From Bradyrhizobium sp. CCBAU 53351 (GTDB lineage Bacteria; Pseudomonadota; Alphaproteobacteria; Rhizobiales; Xanthobacteraceae): a DNA stretch of 64,000 nucleotides. The notes under the pieces are model-generated. The model did no database searches, was not told where the DNA came from, and worked only from the letters and a program-made list of their open reading frames with translations. Made by a program: the position numbers and the translations under genes. Below, piece after piece: positions 1-8,190 of the stretch. Within the stretch, counting starts at the first letter, position 1. Every line of letters begins with the position of its first letter. The stretch spans positions 5,421,501 to 5,485,500 of the forward strand of contig NZ_CP030059.1 of the NCBI RefSeq assembly GCF_015291745.1, written 5' to 3'.

Positions 1-43
1 CAGGCTCTGGCATTCGGCCAAACCTGGCATGGATCTAAGCCTC

Positions 44-148
44 TCACCCTTGCCGCGATTTCGGCTTCGGCCGCTTCACCGGCTGGGTGTGGGTGCCGAA
101 CAGCGCCAGCAAGAACGCGACTTCTTCCTTCGAACCGATCTGGATCAT
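44..148 (-). CDS. Small hypothetical protein (34 aa)
   Basis: A 34-codon reading frame starts with ATG (complement of 146-148) preceded at good distance by the purine-rich ribosome site GGAGAGACA. The product begins MIQIGSKEEVAFLLALFGTH and ends in a basic, proline-containing tail (KRPKPKSRQG). The first 20 residues could form one short amphipathic helix; no known domain is recognised. The longer frame reaching to 286 has no better start and its extra residues look non-coding. Function unknown; the call rests on the ribosome site and the biased composition. Confidence 0.45.
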   Translation of the reverse strand: MIQIGSKEEVAFLLALFGTHTQPVKRPKPKSRQG

Positions 149-387
149 GATTGTCTCTCCTGTTCGCTCCGTTGGTCGGGCCGCGGGCGCCCGCAGTTCA
201 GGACAATCGGGTTTCAGCACTGTTTCAGGCGTGTTTCGTCGCGGGCTGACGGCGTGGCCGGCCTGCTTGTGTCCACAATTGAACATGGGAAACGCCCTTG
301 ACGCCGCCCTCGTCGCGCTTCGCTATTCCTTAACGCCCGCGCCATAAATTCCCACGCAGGTGATGGGCCTGCGGGGAGTTTTGAGAG

Positions 388-1158
388 ATGGCCGTGAAGT
401 GCGCCGGATGTGCCGACGGGACGGAGTTGCCGTTCGAATTCAAGATGGCGTTCCAGCCGATCGTGGACGTCAGCGAGAACAGGATCTGGGGCTATGAGGC
501 GCTGGTGCGCGGCCCGAACGGCGAGAGCGCGCACAGCGTGCTCAGCCAGCTCACCGACAACCAGCTCTACCGCTTCGACCAGGCCGCTCGCGTCATGGCG
601 ATCGAAACCGCCGGCCGGCTGTTTGCCGATCCGCATACGCGGCTCTCGATCAACTTCATGCCGAACGCCGTGTACGAGCCGCGCGCCTGCATCCAGAAAT
701 CGCTGGAAGCCGCGCGCCGCGCGAATTTTCCGGCCTCCAATCTGATGTTCGAGTTCACCGAGAACGAGCGGATGAGCGATCCGGCGCATGTCGAGAACAT
801 CGTGCGCGCCTACAAGGCGCTCGGCTTCTGGACCGCGCTGGACGATTTCGGCGCCGGCTATGCCGGCCTCGGCCTGCTCGCCCGCCTGCAGCCGAACCTG
901 ATCAAGATCGACATGGAGCTGCTCCGCGACATCCATCTCAGCCGGCCCAAGCAGGTCATCGTCGCAGGCCTCGCGCAGATCGCGCGCGAGCTCGACATCA
1001 CGGTCCTGGCCGAGGGCGTCGAGAACGAGGCCGAGCTCACCATCCTGCGCGCCGCCGGCATCGCGCTGTTTCAAGGCTATCATTTCGCGAGGCCCGGCCT
1101 CATGTCACTGCCGACGGTGCGCGGCTTCGAGCGGATCGACGTGTCGCTCGCGGGGTGA
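388..1158 (+). CDS. EAL-domain cyclic-di-GMP phosphodiesterase (stand-alone)
   Basis: The 256-residue protein is almost entirely one EAL domain, which hydrolyses cyclic di-GMP to pGpG in the cytoplasm. Visible catalytic signatures in order are YEALVRG (the EAL motif), SINFMPN (metal Asn), FEFTENE (metal Glu), DDFGAGY, LIKIDMEL (Lys), LAEGVENE and FQGYHFARP (Gln), so all metal and catalytic positions look present and the enzyme is probably active. A short N-terminal CAGCADG cluster precedes the domain and might bind metal or be redox sensitive; that is inference. There is no GGDEF, PAS or membrane segment. It stands alone and is followed by a strong terminator. Confidence 0.9.
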   Translation: MAVKCAGCADGTELPFEFKMAFQPIVDVSENRIWGYEALVRGPNGESAHSVLSQLTDNQLYRFDQAARVMAIETAGRLFADPHTRLSINFMPNAVYEPRACIQKSLEAARRANFPASNLMFEFTENERMSDPAHVENIVRAYKALGFWTALDDFGAGYAGLGLLARLQPNLIKIDMELLRDIHLSRPKQVIVAGLAQIARELDITVLAEGVENEAELTILRAAGIALFQGYHFARPGLMSLPTVRGFERIDVSLAG

Positions 1159-1206
1159 GCTGGATCCGGCTTTTCCGGATTGTCCCGGTCAGCGACACAA
1201 GACGTC

Positions 1207-1240
1207 AAAAGCCCGCGCGGATCGCTCCACGCGGGCTTTT
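1207..1240. terminator. Bidirectional intrinsic terminator
   Basis: Perfect 11-bp inverted repeat AAAAGCCCGCG / CGCGGGCTTTT with a 12-base loop, ending in T on both strands. It lies between the end of the EAL gene (+) and the end of a tiny membrane protein gene (-), so it can serve both. Confidence 0.85.
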
Positions 1241-1268
1241 GCTTGCTGCTTGCGCAGCAGGTTTCGTC

Positions 1269-1349
1269 TCAGTGCATGTGGCCGATCAGATAGACGCCGC
1301 CGCCCAGAACGATGACGGCCGGCACGGCCCAAAGCAGAAGTACGGGCAT
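1269..1349 (-). CDS. Tiny single-pass membrane protein (26 aa)
   Basis: A 26-codon frame, ATG at the complement of 1347-1349 and TGA at 1269-1271, preceded by the ribosome site AAGGAGAC about 5 bases upstream. The product starts MPVLLLWAVPAVIVLGGGVY and ends LIGHMH, that is one hydrophobic helix with a histidine-containing end. Strong ribosome site, clean hydrophobic pattern and a shared terminator downstream support it as a real gene. It lies just downstream of the 75-residue exported protein on the same strand and may be co-transcribed with it. Function unknown; small membrane peptides of this kind often modulate larger membrane proteins, but nothing here names a partner. Confidence 0.6.
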   Translation of the reverse strand: MPVLLLWAVPAVIVLGGGVYLIGHMH

Positions 1350-1360
1350 CGCTTGTCTCC

Positions 1361-1588
1361 TTAGTTCGACGTGCAGACCTTGACGGTCTTCATGCCGGCC
1401 TCGGCTTCAGACCTGGTCTTGTACACGGTATCGCCGCTGACAACCGTCGTCTCGGTGGTGGTCGGCTTCGACTCCGTGATCGTGCACTTCTTGGTCTTGA
1501 CGTCCTGCACCACGTAGAACGATTGCGCGAACGCAGGCGCGGCAAATGACGTCAGCACGGCAGCGGCAATGATGGTCTTGATGTTCAT
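1361..1588 (-). CDS. Small exported hypothetical protein (75 aa)
   Basis: Start chosen at the ATG (1586-1588) because GAGGAGGACACG sits right before it and a typical signal peptide follows (MNIKTIIAAAVLTSFAAPAFA, cleavage after AFA). The longer upstream frame lacks these. The mature part of about 54 residues has two cysteines (KKCTITES and VKVCTSN), possibly a disulfide, and a Thr-rich middle (KPTTTETTVVSGDTVYKT). Probably periplasmic. No enzyme signature is visible; the pattern of a short secreted protein with a repeated hydrophilic motif is common in Bradyrhizobium. Likely transcribed with the 26-aa membrane peptide 11 bases downstream. Confidence 0.75.
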   Translation of the reverse strand: MNIKTIIAAAVLTSFAAPAFAQSFYVVQDVKTKKCTITESKPTTTETTVVSGDTVYKTRSEAEAGMKTVKVCTSN

Positions 1589-1719
1589 CGTGTCCTCCTC
1601 CAGTGGCCCGGTGATCCGGGATCCGTCTTCTTCAAACTTCAAATATTGCCACTTGTTCCCGGTTATCGTTCGAACCAACGGCCGGGGCTCGCGTTGACGC
1701 GGCGACCCTGGAGGCTGCG

Positions 1720-1911
1720 ATGCTGGATCTGAGACTTGTGACGACGGCGCTGGCGATGCTGATGGCCCTGATGACCGTGGCGCTGGCCGAGCCCGCCAAG
1801 GACCAGGTGCGGCCTGTGGCTCAAGCCGCCGAGGCGCGTCCGATCCGCGTCATCCTTCCCGCCCCCTGGGAGCCCGCCACGACGCAAGCCGAGGCAACAC
1901 CTGCGAAGTGA
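1720..1911 (+). CDS. Small exported hypothetical protein (63 aa)
   Basis: ATG start preceded by CTGGAGGCTGCG. A signal peptide of about 23 residues (MLDLRLVTTALAMLMALMTV then ALA) is followed by a 40-residue Pro/Ala/Glu-rich mature segment (IRVILPAPWEP) without domain features. Divergent from the exported 75-aa gene. Function unknown. Confidence 0.6.
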   Translation: MLDLRLVTTALAMLMALMTVALAEPAKDQVRPVAQAAEARPIRVILPAPWEPATTQAEATPAK

Positions 1912-1923
1912 GTACGGCGCAGC

Positions 1924-2139
1924 TCATGTGCCGCGCTTCGCGGTGATTGTGCGCAGCGCGATGCCGTGCTGCCAGGCCCGCACCCGCACAGCCGCTTCGC
2001 TCCGGTTCAGCGCGAGGGCGATCTCGTCGGGCCGCCTTCCCGCTTCAGCCATGGCTTTCAACCGCTCATGCTCTTCCGCTGTCCACCTCTTCAACAATGG
2101 ATAGCGTGATTGCATGGTTGGAGCTGCCTCGCGCGTCAT
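1924..2139 (-). CDS. Small helix-turn-helix-like protein (about 71 aa)
   Basis: The C-terminal 55 residues form a compact basic domain: RWTAEEHERLKAMAEAGRR, DEIALALNRSEAAVRVRAW. This is the SANT/Myb-like or GcrA-like pattern of a tryptophan followed by a helix-turn-helix, as in small alphaproteobacterial DNA-binding proteins with the form W(T/S)xxEhexLxxhaxxGxxxxEIAxxLxRs. Start is uncertain: ATG at 2139 (used) or at 2115; neither has a clear ribosome site. Probably a DNA-binding protein; target unknown. Confidence 0.6.
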   Translation of the reverse strand: MTREAAPTMQSRYPLLKRWTAEEHERLKAMAEAGRRPDEIALALNRSEAAVRVRAWQHGIALRTITAKRGT

Positions 2140-2375
2140 GAAAGCGAGACAATCGGCCGCCAAAGGCGAAGTTCCTACGCGGTGCGCCGGCTGACGGCCT
2201 GCCGGCCGAAGGCCGAGCGCGCAAACGGGATATCGCGGCAATCGTTCCTCGCGTCCTCATCGGGCGCGCGCGATCGCAGCAAGATCATGCTGCGGCACTC
2301 GGCAAGCTTTTATCGCAGCAACCAATTCGAATCTCATGTGTTGTCGCCGGCACATTCACCGCCGGAGAATAAAAA

Positions 2376-2696
2376 ATGAGACGTCTTACCTTACTAGCCG
2401 CAACCCTGCTGATGCTCGGAGCCGTGCCCGCAGGCGCGCAATCCCAACCCGCGCAAAGCGGGCCGGGCAACAACGCCGTCAACAGCTCGGACCACAACAA
2501 CTCGAACAAGCCGGTCGAGGGCCGCAACAGCTTCACTGAGGGACAGGCGAAGTCGCGGATCGAGGGCGCCGGATATTCCAACGTGTCCGGACTGCACAAG
2601 GACGACCAGGGCGTCTGGCGCGGCAAGGCCGACAAGGCCGGCAGCAAGACCGACGTCAGCCTGGACTTCCAGGGCAACGTGAACCCCGCCAAGTAA
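2376..2696 (+). CDS. Exported PepSY-like small protein
   Basis: Signal peptide (MRRLTLLAATLLMLGAVPAG, cleavage near GAQA/S) followed by an Asn/Ser-rich linker and a 55-residue C-terminal module: EGQAKSRIEGAGYSNVSGLH, then DDQGVWRGKA and VSLDFQGNV. A helix followed by a strand pair with a G-Y...V-x-L-x-x-D-x-x-G-x-W pattern is that of PepSY-type domains in small periplasmic proteins of rhizobia. Likely periplasmic; function unknown. It lies 26 bases before the stress-type glycine-rich protein and may share a transcript with it. Confidence 0.75.
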   Translation: MRRLTLLAATLLMLGAVPAGAQSQPAQSGPGNNAVNSSDHNNSNKPVEGRNSFTEGQAKSRIEGAGYSNVSGLHKDDQGVWRGKADKAGSKTDVSLDFQGNVNPAK

Positions 2697-2722
2697 GGAC
2701 GACCAAGTAAGGAATCATGCAC

Positions 2723-3349
2723 ATGACAACCACCATTTCCCGCCTTTACGACACCTATGCCGACGCCGAGCGCGCCGTGACCCGGCTCGAGGGAGCCGGC
2801 GTGCCGCACTCCGACATCAGCATCGTCGCCAACAATTCCGACAATTGGTACGGCTCACGCTCCGGCAAGGTCGATCGTGACCGCGACGGCGTGGACGATC
2901 GCGCCGAAGGCGCCGGCACGGGTGCCGGCATCGGCGCCGGCCTCGGCGGCGCGGCAGGCCTGCTCGCCGGCCTCGGCCTGCTCGCCATTCCCGGCCTCGG
3001 TCCGGTCGTGGCCGCAGGATGGCTCGCCGCGACTGCAGCCGGCGCAGCCGCCGGTGCGGCAACGGGTGGAATCGTCGGCGCCCTGACGGAGGCCGGCGTC
3101 TCCAAGGAAGACGCCTCGCGCTATGCCGAGGGCGTTCGCCGCGGCGGCACGCTGGTGTCCGCGCGCGTGCCCGACCAGGACCGCGCCCGCCTCGATGCAC
3201 TGCTCCACGAGAGGTCCGTGAACCTGCAGGACCGCAGCGCGGCCTGGCAGAAGTCCGGCTGGACCGACTTCGACGCGGCGAGCCCGCCGCTCTCTCCGGA
3301 GGACGTCGGCCGGGAGCGCGAGCTCTACGGCACGGGCGTGCGGCGATAA
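2723..3349 (+). CDS. General-stress-protein-like, glycine-zipper protein
   Basis: 208 residues. The second of two ATGs (2723) is preferred, because the AAGGA site is about 9 bases before it and only 3 before the first (2717). The N-terminal part (TTTISRLYDTYADAERAVTR, then LEGAGVPHSDISIVA) matches the YflT/GS17M-type heat-induced stress domain: a strand, a helix and an Asp-Ile-Ser-Ile strand. The middle, about residues 65-130, is a long Gly/Ala stretch with GxxxG spacing that can insert in a membrane. The C-terminal part again has a helix-strand unit (GTLVSARVPDQDRARLDALL). Likely membrane-associated stress protein; function inferred from family only. A strong terminator follows. Confidence 0.75.
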   Translation: MTTTISRLYDTYADAERAVTRLEGAGVPHSDISIVANNSDNWYGSRSGKVDRDRDGVDDRAEGAGTGAGIGAGLGGAAGLLAGLGLLAIPGLGPVVAAGWLAATAAGAAAGAATGGIVGALTEAGVSKEDASRYAEGVRRGGTLVSARVPDQDRARLDALLHERSVNLQDRSAAWQKSGWTDFDAASPPLSPEDVGRERELYGTGVRR

Positions 3350-3373
3350 GCTCCCGTCAAATCCTTCGACGAC

Positions 3374-3401
3374 AAAGGCCCCGCGGTGCGGGGCCTTTTT
3401 T
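3374..3401 (+). terminator. Intrinsic terminator
   Basis: AAAGGCCCCGC / GCGGGGCCTTT stem of 11 bp with a 3-base loop, followed by a T-run. Ends the transcript of the glycine-zipper stress gene. Confidence 0.9.
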
Positions 3402-3574
3402 CGCGCGAGCACGATGCACCCTGTCGCGTCGGGGAAAAACAGGCATTTAGTGCCAAATTTAACAAAATCCGGCGCATCGGATTTGGCGGAATGAAAGCTG
3501 TTCGCGCCATGCTGGAGCAGGTCGCTTGCTCTCCTTGCACGGACCCGACCGGGAGAGCTTCGGAGAGATCGCCC

Positions 3575-3760
3575 ATGTACTTCGTCGCCGCTGCATTGCT
3601 GGTGCTGTCGGGACTGTTCTATTCGGCGAGCCATCACGAGCTCGGACAATTCGGCTCCGACGTTTGCAGATATGGCGGCGCCTTCTGCGACAATCCCGTG
3701 CTGCTCTTCACCGGCGCCGCGCTGGCCGCCGCCTGGGGGATGTTCGTCAGCATCAAGTAG
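3575..3760 (+). CDS. Small membrane protein (61 aa)
   Basis: ATG at 3575 is preceded by GGAGAGATCG. The protein has an N-terminal membrane segment (MYFVAAALLVLSGLFYS), a loop with two cysteines (DVCRYGGAFCD) and a C-terminal segment (LLFTGAALAAAWGMFV), giving a two-pass protein. The longer upstream frame crosses the preceding terminator and is not used. Conserved hypothetical type; function unknown. Confidence 0.65.
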   Translation: MYFVAAALLVLSGLFYSASHHELGQFGSDVCRYGGAFCDNPVLLFTGAALAAAWGMFVSIK

Positions 3761-3866
3761 GCGGGCTCGCGCGATCCGGCGCAGCTGCGGCGGGGGAGCC
3801 GTCGCGGCCTCTGGCGATCATCGACTTATACCATTGTGTCGCCCGACGGTCAACCGGTTTTCGACC

Positions 3867-3892
3867 AATCCGAATATGGATTCGGATTTTTC
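3867..3892 (+). terminator. Intrinsic terminator
   Basis: Perfect 9-bp stem AATCCGAAT / ATTCGGATT with a 4-base loop and TTT tail on the + strand. Follows the small membrane protein and abuts the stop codon of the convergent histidine kinase. Confidence 0.75.
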
Positions 3893-5345
3893 ACACGGGG
3901 TCGCCGGCCTCCCATTGCGGCGGACCGGATCCCTCGCCGCTCGTCGCGAGGGCAGCCGAGATCAGGCAGCGAACGCCGGCGGGCTCGAACTCCAGGCGGA
4001 AGCGTCCGGCGAGATCCCGGCTCGCCAGCGCGATGAGGCGGCTGCCGAATCCCCGGCGGCTCGGCGGACCCACGGGCGGGCCGCCGCTCTCACGCCAGCT
4101 CAGATCGACCTGGCCGTCCCGCGCGTCCCAGCTGATATCGACCCGGCCTTCGGGACGGGACAGCGCGCCGTATTTCGCGGCGTTGGTCGCGAGCTCGTGC
4201 AACGCCAGCGAGAGCGCCAGGGCCTGGGCCGGCAAAACCACCAGCGAGGGACCATCGCGGACGATCTGACCCGACGGGAACGGCGCGACGGCGCGGGCCA
4301 CGAGATCGGTGAGATCGGCGCCCGACCAGGCGCGCGCGGTCAGCAGATCATGGGCGCCCGACAGCGCGAGCAAACGCGCATTGACGATGCTGCGCGCCGC
4401 CTCGACGTCGCCCGCACTGCGCAGCGTCTGATTGACGATCGACTGCACCGTGGCCAGCGTGTTCTTGACGCGGTGATTGAGCTCGTTGGTGAGCAGCCGC
4501 TGCAGCTCTTCGGCCTGCTTCAGCTCATTGAGATCGCGGCTCGCGCCGGCGATCGCAACCGGCTTGCGCGCGGCGCCCTCGCCTTCGAACTCGACCAGGC
4601 CCCAGGCGCTCAGCCAGCGCCAGCTGCCGTCGCACTGCTTCACCCGGTACTCGACGTCGTAGCGGCCGTCGCCCGCGGGATCGAGCGCCTTGGCGACGCG
4701 CGCCCACATCAGCTCCATGTCGTCAGGATGGAATTTGGCCTCGACGCCGTCCTTGTCGTGCAGAAACCGCGCCTCGGTCAGCCCGTAGAGCGCCTGGGCA
4801 TTGGCATCATAGATGCAGATGTTGTCCGCCAGCGTGTAGCGCCACGTTCCCATTCTGGAGGCGATCATGGCGAGGTCGAAAGTGCGCTGCTGCCGCTCGA
4901 GCGCAAGCCGCATGTCGTGCTCGTGGGTGACGTCCAGGAAACAATTGATGCCGCCGACGATCTCGCCGTCCTCGTCGCGCAGAGGCGCGACGTTGACGCG
5001 CGCCACCCACCGCCTGCCATCGGGATTGAGAACGACCGCCTCGACGCCTTCGAAGCTTTGGCCGGTCCGCACGGCCTGCGCCATCGGCGTCTCCTCGGGC
5101 GGGACGAAATCGCCGTCCAGGGTCTCGACGCGGAATGAACCGCAAAACTTCTGCGCGACGTCGCCGAGCTTGGGCGCCCGGCCCCAAAGCTGGACGGCGC
5201 GGTGATTGACGCGAACGATCCGTCCCTCGACGTCGCAGGCATAGACGCCGATCGGGAGCGCATCGAGAATCGCCTGGTCCAGTGTCAGGAACGAAGCGAA
5301 CAGCGTCGGTGTCGGTGCCGGGAGCTGAAAGTTCAGGAGGGACAT
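3891..5345 (-). CDS. PAS-PAS HWE-family sensor histidine kinase
   Basis: 484 residues, cytoplasmic, no membrane segment. PAS 1 spans about 22-140 (ALPIGVYACDVEGRIVRVNH), PAS 2 about 155-275 with a PAC-like end (VEYRVKQCDGSWRWLSAWG). The kinase part has the H-box ELNHRVKNTLATVQ (phospho-His at about 291), the N-box ALHELATNAAKYGALS (381-396) and the WRE motif (LSWRESGGPPV) that defines HWE kinases, then a degenerate G-box GFGSRLI. HWE kinases are frequent in rhizobia and include light, redox or general-stress sensors; the ligand here is unknown. No response regulator is adjacent. Start set at ATG 5345; a TTG 13 codons upstream is possible and neither has a good ribosome site. Confidence 0.9.
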   Translation of the reverse strand: MSLLNFQLPAPTPTLFASFLTLDQAILDALPIGVYACDVEGRIVRVNHRAVQLWGRAPKLGDVAQKFCGSFRVETLDGDFVPPEETPMAQAVRTGQSFEGVEAVVLNPDGRRWVARVNVAPLRDEDGEIVGGINCFLDVTHEHDMRLALERQQRTFDLAMIASRMGTWRYTLADNICIYDANAQALYGLTEARFLHDKDGVEAKFHPDDMELMWARVAKALDPAGDGRYDVEYRVKQCDGSWRWLSAWGLVEFEGEGAARKPVAIAGASRDLNELKQAEELQRLLTNELNHRVKNTLATVQSIVNQTLRSAGDVEAARSIVNARLLALSGAHDLLTARAWSGADLTDLVARAVAPFPSGQIVRDGPSLVVLPAQALALSLALHELATNAAKYGALSRPEGRVDISWDARDGQVDLSWRESGGPPVGPPSRRGFGSRLIALASRDLAGRFRLEFEPAGVRCLISAALATSGEGSGPPQWEAGDPV

Positions 5346-5589
5346 AAGGCAAGGTAACGGGAAACCGCACAGGCGGCAACGCAATCGGCCGCCGCTTTAT
5401 TTCGATTGGAGCGCGGAACCTTCGCGCGCTTGCGGCGTTGCGCGCGCCTTCCAAGCCCTGAGCGCGACGTCACCACGTCTTGGATGAGCGGTTAGCTTTA
5501 TCAGAAGTCCCACCCTACGGGCGCGCTTGGAACCATCGTTCCGTCCCTTGCATTTGCTGAAGGTGCCCCCGATCGAGGTCTCCCCTTCC

Positions 5590-6876
5590 ATGAGCGACGA
5601 CGCCCTCACCCCGACGAAATCCGCGCCGACGCTGCTGCAACGGCTGGGACCGGGCCTGGTCACGGGAGCCGCCGACGACGATCCGTCGGGCATCGCCACC
5701 TATTCGCAGGCCGGCGCGCAATTCGGCTACGGGCTGCTGTGGACCGTGTTTCTCACCACGCCGTTCATGATCGCGATCCAGCTCGTCAGCGCGCAGATCG
5801 GCCGCGTCACCGGCAAGGGTCTCGCCGCCAACGTCATGAAGGTCGCGCCGCGCTGGGCGGTGCTGGGCCTCGTCGCCATGCTGGTTGCCGCCAACACCTT
5901 CAACATCGCCGCCGACATCGCCGCGATGGCCGAAGCGCTCTCGCTCGTCATCGGCGGGCTCAACCACGAGCACGCGCTGATCTTCGCGGCGGGCTCCACC
6001 ATTCTGCAGGTCTTCCTGCCCTATCGCCGCTATTCGCCGGTGCTGAAGTTCCTCACCTTGGCGCTGTTCGCCTACGTCGCGACCGCCTTCACCGTGAAGA
6101 TCCCGTGGAGCACGGCGCTGCTCGCCGCGGTGTGGCCCAAGGCCAATGTCAGTGCCGATTATCTGATGATGGTGGTGGCCGTGCTCGGCACCACGATCAG
6201 CCCGTATCTGTTCTTCTGGCAGGCCTCGCAGGAGGTCGAGGAGATGAACCAGGGCAAGCGCGACAAGCCGCTCCGCGAGCTCAAGCGCGGCGGCACGCAC
6301 GAGCTCGACCGCATCAAGACCGACACCTTGTCCGGCATGCTGCTGTCCAACGGCATCGCTTTCTTCATCATCCTGACCACGGCCTCCGTGCTGCATGCCA
6401 ACGGCGTCACCAAGATCAGTTCGGCAACCGAGGCGGCCGAAGCGCTGCGGCCGCTCGCCGGGGACTTCACCTTCGCGCTGTTCGCGACCGGCATCATCGG
6501 CACGGGACTGCTCGCGATCCCGGTGCTGGCGGGCTCGGCGGCTTATGGCGTCGCGGAGATCTTCGGCTGGCGCGCCACGCTGGAGGCCAAGCCGGACGAG
6601 GCGGCCGGCTTCTACACCATCATCGCCGCGGCAACCATCATCGGCTTCGGCCTCGGCTTCACAGGAATAGACTCCATCCACATGCTGGTGTGGAGCGCGG
6701 TGCTCAACGGCATCGTCGCCGTCCCCATCATGGCGATGATGATGCTGATCGTCTCGAGCCGCTCGATTATGGGCCGCTTCCGCGCCCGGTCGTGGCTGAT
6801 CTGGCTGGGTTGGCTCGGCACCGCGCTGATGGCGCTGGCCGTCCTCGCCTTGCTCGGCTCGTCGGTGATGGAGTGA
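5590..6876 (+). CDS. Nramp-related metal transporter
   Basis: 428-residue inner-membrane protein with about 11 membrane segments. TM1 carries AADDDPSGIATYSQAGAQFG, the Nramp signature region, where classical Mn/Fe transporters have D-P-G-N. TM6 carries TGLLAIPVLAG, lacking the metal-coordinating methionine of the usual A-x-x-M-P motif. The Asp-Pro is kept but Asn and Met are replaced, which resembles the Nramp-related Mg-type branch rather than MntH. Substrate is therefore inference: a divalent cation, possibly Mg. Start placed at MSDDALTP (5590), with 21 extra upstream codons possible from 5527. It stands alone. Confidence 0.8.
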   Translation: MSDDALTPTKSAPTLLQRLGPGLVTGAADDDPSGIATYSQAGAQFGYGLLWTVFLTTPFMIAIQLVSAQIGRVTGKGLAANVMKVAPRWAVLGLVAMLVAANTFNIAADIAAMAEALSLVIGGLNHEHALIFAAGSTILQVFLPYRRYSPVLKFLTLALFAYVATAFTVKIPWSTALLAAVWPKANVSADYLMMVVAVLGTTISPYLFFWQASQEVEEMNQGKRDKPLRELKRGGTHELDRIKTDTLSGMLLSNGIAFFIILTTASVLHANGVTKISSATEAAEALRPLAGDFTFALFATGIIGTGLLAIPVLAGSAAYGVAEIFGWRATLEAKPDEAAGFYTIIAAATIIGFGLGFTGIDSIHMLVWSAVLNGIVAVPIMAMMMLIVSSRSIMGRFRARSWLIWLGWLGTALMALAVLALLGSSVME

Positions 6877-6877
6877 G

Positions 6878-6979
6878 CTAGACCGGCGACAGCGCCGCCG
6901 AGATCTGCGAGGCGATGATGAGGGCCGCGAACACGGCCGGCACGCTCATGAGCCGCAAGAACTGATCGATCGAAAGCAT
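6878..6979 (-). CDS. Tiny membrane protein (33 aa)
   Basis: ATG at the complement of 6977-6979, preceded by GGGGGACAGCG. Product starts MLSIDQFLRLMSVPAVFAAL and ends IIASQISAALSPV, a single hydrophobic segment. It converges tail to tail with the transporter gene, stopping one base from it. Function unknown; supported by ribosome site and hydrophobic pattern only. Confidence 0.4.
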   Translation of the reverse strand: MLSIDQFLRLMSVPAVFAALIIASQISAALSPV

Positions 6980-7047
6980 CGCTGTCCCCCAAGGACGAGA
7001 AACGTCTTCGCCCGCCGCGCTAGCGCTCCCCTTGCGCGACGTGCTGA

Positions 7048-7737
7048 TCGGCCGGCTGGCGTCCCGGCTTCGGCTCACCCTTCACGCCCGAGATCAACGT
7101 CGACCGCAAGATCCTGCGCGACCTGCATATGCATCTGGAAGCGATCCGCGACGGCGCGGGCCCCGACGTCGAGATCCTCTTGGATTGCAATTTCAACGCC
7201 AAGACCGAAGGCTACCTGAAGATCCTGCGCACCATTGCCGATATCGACATGTTCTGGGTCGAGATCGACAGCTTCAATCCCGAAGCCCTCGGCTATATCC
7301 GCAGGCAGAGCCCGCATCCGATCTCATCCTGCGAGACGCTGCTGTCCTTGCGCGAATTCCTGCCCTATTTCCACGCCCAGGCCATGGACGTCGCGATCAT
7401 CGACACGCCCTGGAACGGCGTCTGGCAATCGATGAAGATCGCGGGCGCCGCGGAAGCCTTCGAGGTCAACGTCGCCCCGCACAATTTCTACGGCCATCTC
7501 TGCTCGATGACGAACGCGCATTTCTGCGCCGCCGTGCCGAACCTGCGCATCATGGAGATCGACATCGATCGTCTCGCCTGGGACCGCGAGCTCTTCACCC
7601 ATGAGCCGGAGATCGAGAACGGCTATCTCGTGGTGCCTGATAGGCACGGCTGGGGCACCGAACCGAACGAGGAGGCCTTGCGCGCTCACCCGCCGAAGAC
7701 CAGCGGCGGGCTTTTGAATTACGGTCGCAAGAGCTGA
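7048..7737 (+). pseudogene. Enolase-superfamily (mandelate racemase/muconate lactonizing) enzyme, 5' truncated
   Basis: The open frame after a TGA at 7045-7047 encodes the C-terminal barrel half of an MR/MLE enzyme: metal-ligand motifs LLDCNFN (Asp), FWVEID (Glu) and SSCETL (Glu), then the general-base region VNVAPHNFYGHL (His). The C terminus is intact. Recognisable family sequence (GFGSPFTPEINVDRKILRDL) extends upstream of the first ATG (7129), so the gene has lost about half its length, including the N-terminal capping domain and a start. Whole enzymes are about 380-400 residues; here 230 codons remain. A 202-residue product from 7129 would lack the cap and probably be inactive. Best read as a deletion remnant. 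Confidence 0.75.
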
Positions 7738-7765
7738 CAGGAGCTGAGGAGACGCGCCGACGGGA

Positions 7766-8050
7766 TTACGGCGTCACGGGATTGACGACCGGGGAGGTCT
7801 TGGGCCCCGGCCGCGCCGGCTCGATGGGCGATTTCGGAGTGGTCGGGAGCACCTTGGCGCCCGCCGCCCGCGCTGCTTCGCCCGTGGTCGCATACATCGC
7901 AACATGGGCCGGCTGGGTCTTGGCGCGATTCCAGGGACCGTGGTCGACAATCAGCATGGCCGCAATCGTCACGCCTGCCACGATCAGCGCGATCACACCG
8001 GGATGGCGGAGGGCGTGGGACATGGAGTAGGCGAAACGACGGCTTTTCAT
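7766..8050 (-). CDS. Single-pass membrane hypothetical protein (94 aa)
   Basis: Start at ATG 8050 (MKSRRFAYSMSHALRHPGVI). A basic N terminus is followed by one membrane segment (GVIALIVAGVTIAAMLIV, about 19-36). The outer part of about 55 residues begins DHGPWNRAKTQPAHVAMYAT and ends Pro-rich (PIEPARPGPKTSPVVNPVTP). The 48 upstream codons of the frame look non-coding. Membrane-anchored periplasmic protein of unknown function. Confidence 0.65.
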   Translation of the reverse strand: MKSRRFAYSMSHALRHPGVIALIVAGVTIAAMLIVDHGPWNRAKTQPAHVAMYATTGEAARAAGAKVLPTTPKSPIEPARPGPKTSPVVNPVTP

Positions 8051-8190
8051 CACAAGATCCGCTGTTGTTCTCTCGCAGGTTAATTCAAAGGCGCCCCTCC
8101 GGGTTCCAGCTTCCATCAGGCAGGTTCCAACCGGATTGCGTGAATGCGGTCCGCATCGCGCTCCTGCCCGGGCAATGAGAGCGCCCCGTT

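Noticed and set aside
214..1083. 289-residue frame on the minus strand
   Set aside because: Lies antisense to the well-supported EAL gene; its codon pattern is the usual mirror of high-GC coding DNA and no domain is present.
3672..5138. 488-residue + strand frame
   Set aside because: Antisense to the HWE histidine kinase and has no recognisable protein features.
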